DNA of 34,440 nucleotides from an uncultured Lachnospiraceae bacterium (lineage in GTDB: Bacteria; Bacillota; Clostridia; Lachnospirales; Lachnospiraceae), in NCBI GenBank assembly GCA_910588285.1, contig CAJUQB010000019.1, forward strand, positions 1-34,440. The letters are read 5' to 3'. Both the position numbers and the translations under genes were made by a program. The notes under the pieces are model-generated. The model searched no databases. It was not told the origin of the DNA and saw only the letters and a list, made by a program, of their open reading frames with translations. The stretch's first letter is position 1; each line of letters begins with the position of its first letter. Shown here piece by piece: positions 32,135 through 34,440 of this stretch.

Positions 32135-34084
32135 ATGACTGCAGGCTATGTACGTCTTTCCAGGGATGATGACAAAAGAAATTACGTTTCCATCGAAAAC
32201 CAAAAGCTGATTATTTCCCAATATGCAGCAGAGCAAGGCGAGGCCATTGACCGCTGGTATGAGGATGACGGCGTGTCGGGCTATCTCTTTGACCGCCCCG
32301 GCTTTTCACAGCTGATGGCCGGACTGGATCAGGATATCGACACGGTGTATGTGAAGGATTTTTCCAGACTGGGCAGGCACAACGCCAAGGTTCTCCTGCT
32401 TCTGGATGAGTTCCAGGAACGCCAAAAGCGCCTGATTGTCATTGACGACCATTACGATTCCAGGGATTCCAGCGACGATACCATTGGCATCAAAACATGG
32501 TTCAATGAGCGCTATGTCAAAGATACCAGCAAGAAAATCAAGCATGCCATCCATGCCAGGCAAAAGGAGGGCACCCTGGTGACACAGCCCCCCTTTGGCT
32601 ACCGCCGGAACCCGGAGGATCAGGGGCTCCTGGAAATCTTTCCGGAGGAAGCACAGCATGTCAGGCTTATTTACGAACTCTACCTCTCCGGCTCAGGCTG
32701 CCGGAGGATCGCCAATACCCTTACGGACCTGGGGATTCCCACGCCGTCTATGGCCCGCCGCAGGCGCCAGCTTGAAAAAGGGCGGATCACAAAACGTCCG
32801 GCAGCCCCAGACTGGTCCGACAGCATGGTGCGTGATATGCTGGGCAATGATTTTTACATTGGCACCCTCCGTTTACGGAAGCGGGCACGCAATACCATAC
32901 ATGGCGCGGACAAGCGCGTGCCGAAGGAGGAACAGTATGTCTTTGAAAACCACCATCCGGCCATCATTGACCAGGATACCTTTTTGCTTGTACAAGAAAA
33001 AAGGGCGCAGCGAAGCCGCAGCCATTTCCGAGACAACCAGGGGCAGGGACCAAAAGCAGCGCCCCACAATCTCTTTGGCGGCCTGCTGTTTTGCAGGGAC
33101 TGTAACAGCCGCCTGACCACCATCCGGCGCAAGGCTGCCGGCACAGAGCGGCGCTACTATATCTGCAGCACCTACAATACCAAGGGCCGGCGCTTCTGTC
33201 AAAGCGCACATCTTGTGGAGGAATCGGATTTGAAAGAAGATGTGTTTCATTATCTGAGGCTCTGCCGCAAGACCCTGGGTGATGCCATTGCTGCCTATGA
33301 TATGGGGGATTTTGATACAAGGAAGAAAGCCTGGGAAGAAAAACGCCAAAAGCTTCAGGCAGCCATTGAGGAACAAAAATCACAGCTGCGGACGCTCCTG
33401 GAACAGAAGGTGAAGGATTTGTCCCTTTCCGGCGGAAATGAGGATCTGATTGCCGAAGCCTATGCATCCATGCAGAACAGTCTCCTGGCCCGGACGCATC
33501 ACCTGGAAAGGCAGCTGGCAGAGCTATCGGACGCAGAGCCCCTAAGACCGGATGCCAGGAAAATGCAGAAAAACGCCCTGGATGTACTGGATCGGATCAT
33601 TGCCGAAAAAGCCCTGAACCAGGCGGATCTGGGGCTGCTGTTTGACCGGATCGTCATTGATGAAAAGGGCTTCCCGGAAATCATCCTGCACCACAAGCTC
33701 TCCCTGCCCGCCGACTGCAGCCCGGCAGCTGAAATGAACCTTCCGGAGCATTCGGTGATTGTCCTTGTTATGAAGCTGATTGCAGAGGACAGCCGGGGCT
33801 ATACCTCCGCCAGGTATCTTTCCCGGCAGCTGACTGCCCTCGGCATCCCCAAAACAACGCGCGGCATCCTGCCCTATCTCGGGCTGATGAAGCAGCTGGG
33901 GATTCTGACAGATACCGGCGATCCCTTAAAGCCCTACGCCATTGCGCGGACAGCGGAGGAAATCACGGCCCTGACGGCCCGCTTCCTCCCCCGGCTGTCT
34001 GCCGAAGCCACGGCCAGCGAGCTGTCGGAACGATTTTTACATCATTCTGTGTCTGGCAGGCGGCATGCCCCAGATGGTATTTGA
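32135..34084 (+). CDS. large serine recombinase (element integrase)
   Basis: 649 aa. Residues 1-150 are the resolvase catalytic domain (AGYVRLSRDDD with the catalytic Ser, VYVKDFSRLGRHNAKVLLLL). Next are the recombinase domain (about 160-290, PPFGYRRNPEDQGLLEIFPEEA, RRIANTLTDLGIPTPS), a zinc ribbon (LFCRDCNSRL...YYICSTYN...FCQS, about 325-370), a coiled coil (about 400-480), and an unusual extra ~100-residue C-terminal helical region (VLVMKLIAEDSRGYTSARYL...). ATG 32135 has AAGGG 8-9 nt upstream. The last ~8 codons lie beyond attR, so the C terminus is encoded by the target gene. The enzyme presumably integrated this element at the GGRKGGMP codons. Confidence 0.93.
   Translation: MTAGYVRLSRDDDKRNYVSIENQKLIISQYAAEQGEAIDRWYEDDGVSGYLFDRPGFSQLMAGLDQDIDTVYVKDFSRLGRHNAKVLLLLDEFQERQKRLIVIDDHYDSRDSSDDTIGIKTWFNERYVKDTSKKIKHAIHARQKEGTLVTQPPFGYRRNPEDQGLLEIFPEEAQHVRLIYELYLSGSGCRRIANTLTDLGIPTPSMARRRRQLEKGRITKRPAAPDWSDSMVRDMLGNDFYIGTLRLRKRARNTIHGADKRVPKEEQYVFENHHPAIIDQDTFLLVQEKRAQRSRSHFRDNQGQGPKAAPHNLFGGLLFCRDCNSRLTTIRRKAAGTERRYYICSTYNTKGRRFCQSAHLVEESDLKEDVFHYLRLCRKTLGDAIAAYDMGDFDTRKKAWEEKRQKLQAAIEEQKSQLRTLLEQKVKDLSLSGGNEDLIAEAYASMQNSLLARTHHLERQLAELSDAEPLRPDARKMQKNALDVLDRIIAEKALNQADLGLLFDRIVIDEKGFPEIILHHKLSLPADCSPAAEMNLPEHSVIVLVMKLIAEDSRGYTSARYLSRQLTALGIPKTTRGILPYLGLMKQLGILTDTGDPLKPYAIARTAEEITALTARFLPRLSAEATASELSERFLHHSVSGRRHAPDGI
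34041..34078. other. attR (right element-gene junction)
   Basis: Element part: CTGTGTCTGGCAGG. Host part: CGGCATGCCCCAG, encoding the GMPQ of the binding-protein motif. The crossover is placed on GG 34059-34060. The recombinase frame runs through the junction to 34084. Confidence 0.75.
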
Positions 34085-34440
34085 GTATATCCTGAAAAAG
34101 AACAATATGAATCCCCAGGCAGACCTGTCCATTGACCAGAGCATTGATTTCGGATCCACAGCCGCTGCATTTTCAGGCGGAAGCGGGGATTTTACGGTTG
34201 AGTTCGAGCCGTCCGCTACAGCCTTAGAGCTGGAGGGTACTGGTTACGTGGTGGCCTCCCTTGGGGTAGATTCCGGCTATGTGCCCTACACCTCCTTCTC
34301 CGCCAAGGCCAGCTATATCAGCGAGAACCCGGATCTCATCCAGCATTTCACCAATGCTCTGCAGAAGGGCATGGACTATGTAAACAGCCACACCCCGGAG
34401 GAGATCGTCGTGATGGCCAACATCACCTCCGGCTTCAACT
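34059..34440 (+). pseudogene. ABC transporter substrate-binding lipoprotein, 3' part (runs off window)
   Basis: Continuation of the gene begun at 28713. In the frame set by AAG GGC GGC ATG it reads MPQMVFEYILKKNNMNP, FTVEFEPSATALELEGTGYV and YTSFSAKASYISENP, then ALQKGMDYVNSHTPEEIV, without a stop to the window end. This is the second lobe of a SsuA/ThiY-type binding protein. It has no start of its own. Codon use and frame are intact, so precise excision of the element would restore a normal gene. Permease and ATPase genes probably follow beyond 34440. Confidence 0.93.

Larger units (their letters stand above)
29172..34060. mobile_element. 4.9-kb integrative element: serine recombinase plus BlaI/BlaR1-type sensor module
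   Basis: Boundaries come from the interrupted gene: the target reads ...CGAAAG-GG at 29173 and GG-CGGCATGCCC from 34059, and joining them on the shared GG gives AAG GGC GGC ATG (KGGM) in frame. There is no longer target duplication, as expected for a large serine recombinase crossing over at a dinucleotide. Content: M56 metallopeptidase (-), BlaI-like repressor (-), operators, a 73-aa protein (+) and the recombinase (+). There are no conjugation, replication or resistance genes. The rejoined element ends would form GGCAGG-TG-CCTGCC, a near-palindromic attP core. Confidence 0.9.

Noticed and set aside
32012..33467. Several minus-strand frames opposite the recombinase
   Set aside because: The recombinase on the plus strand has complete catalytic and zinc-ribbon motifs; the opposite frames are shadows without starts or motifs.

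Overview
The window looks like the chromosome of a gut Firmicute of the Lachnospiraceae/Clostridia type. Supporting signs are the moderate GC content, strong AGGAGG ribosome-binding sites, AgrC/LytTR two-component systems, a YerC/TrpR-like repressor, a flavodiiron/rubredoxin oxygen-defence operon and a bile-salt-hydrolase-type enzyme. Most genes are on the minus strand. The species cannot be named from the sequence alone.

Layout. 1-1740: a sugar:cation symporter of the GPH type, with a 160-bp hairpin MITE upstream. 2026-5370: purC, purB and a GNAT acetyltransferase behind a clear sigma-A promoter; purB carries a one-base frameshift. 5454-7921: a gene graveyard holding remnants of a PucR regulator, a zinc alcohol dehydrogenase split by a TA-flanked MITE, a small ferredoxin, a deleted FAD reductase and a phloretin/DAPG-hydrolase-like piece. 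7922-13255: two tandem LytTR/AgrC-type two-component systems and a coiled-coil protein; between the systems lies a probable remnant of an AAA-like/PD-(D/E)XK gene. 13476-14962: a MarR regulator with its own promoter and operator, a TauE/SafE exporter, and a MITE with an 8-bp target duplication. 15126-18925: a small conserved protein, then an operon of a three-domain acyl-CoA dehydrogenase/EtfA/rubredoxin fusion and flavodiiron protein FprA. 19058-20868: a choloylglycine hydrolase and, divergently, a metallophosphoesterase with an extra C-terminal domain. 20936-24652: a large secreted repeat protein whose cell-wall sorting signal stops at SPKTGE. 25119-28617: a YicI-like GH31 alpha-xylosidase broken by one nonsense codon, YerC, and a PHP-domain phosphatase.

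28713-34440 is the most striking part. An ABC substrate-binding lipoprotein gene is cut in two by a 4.9-kb element. The two gene halves rejoin exactly in frame across a conserved GGRKGGMP motif. The element carries only a BlaI-type repressor, a BlaR1-type membrane metallopeptidase with an unfamiliar sensor domain, a 73-aa protein and a large serine recombinase. Three operator-like dyads at an exact 26-bp period lie between the divergent repressor and recombinase arms. This suggests, as inference, an integrative element whose recombination module may be controlled by an extracellular signal.

The window also holds an unusual number of inactivated genes: purB, GH31, alcohol dehydrogenase, FAD reductase, PucR regulator, substrate-binding protein and several fragments. 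They arose by different mechanisms (point mutation, deletion, MITE insertion, site-specific integration), so this is either a decaying accessory region or, for the point changes, partly sequence error.
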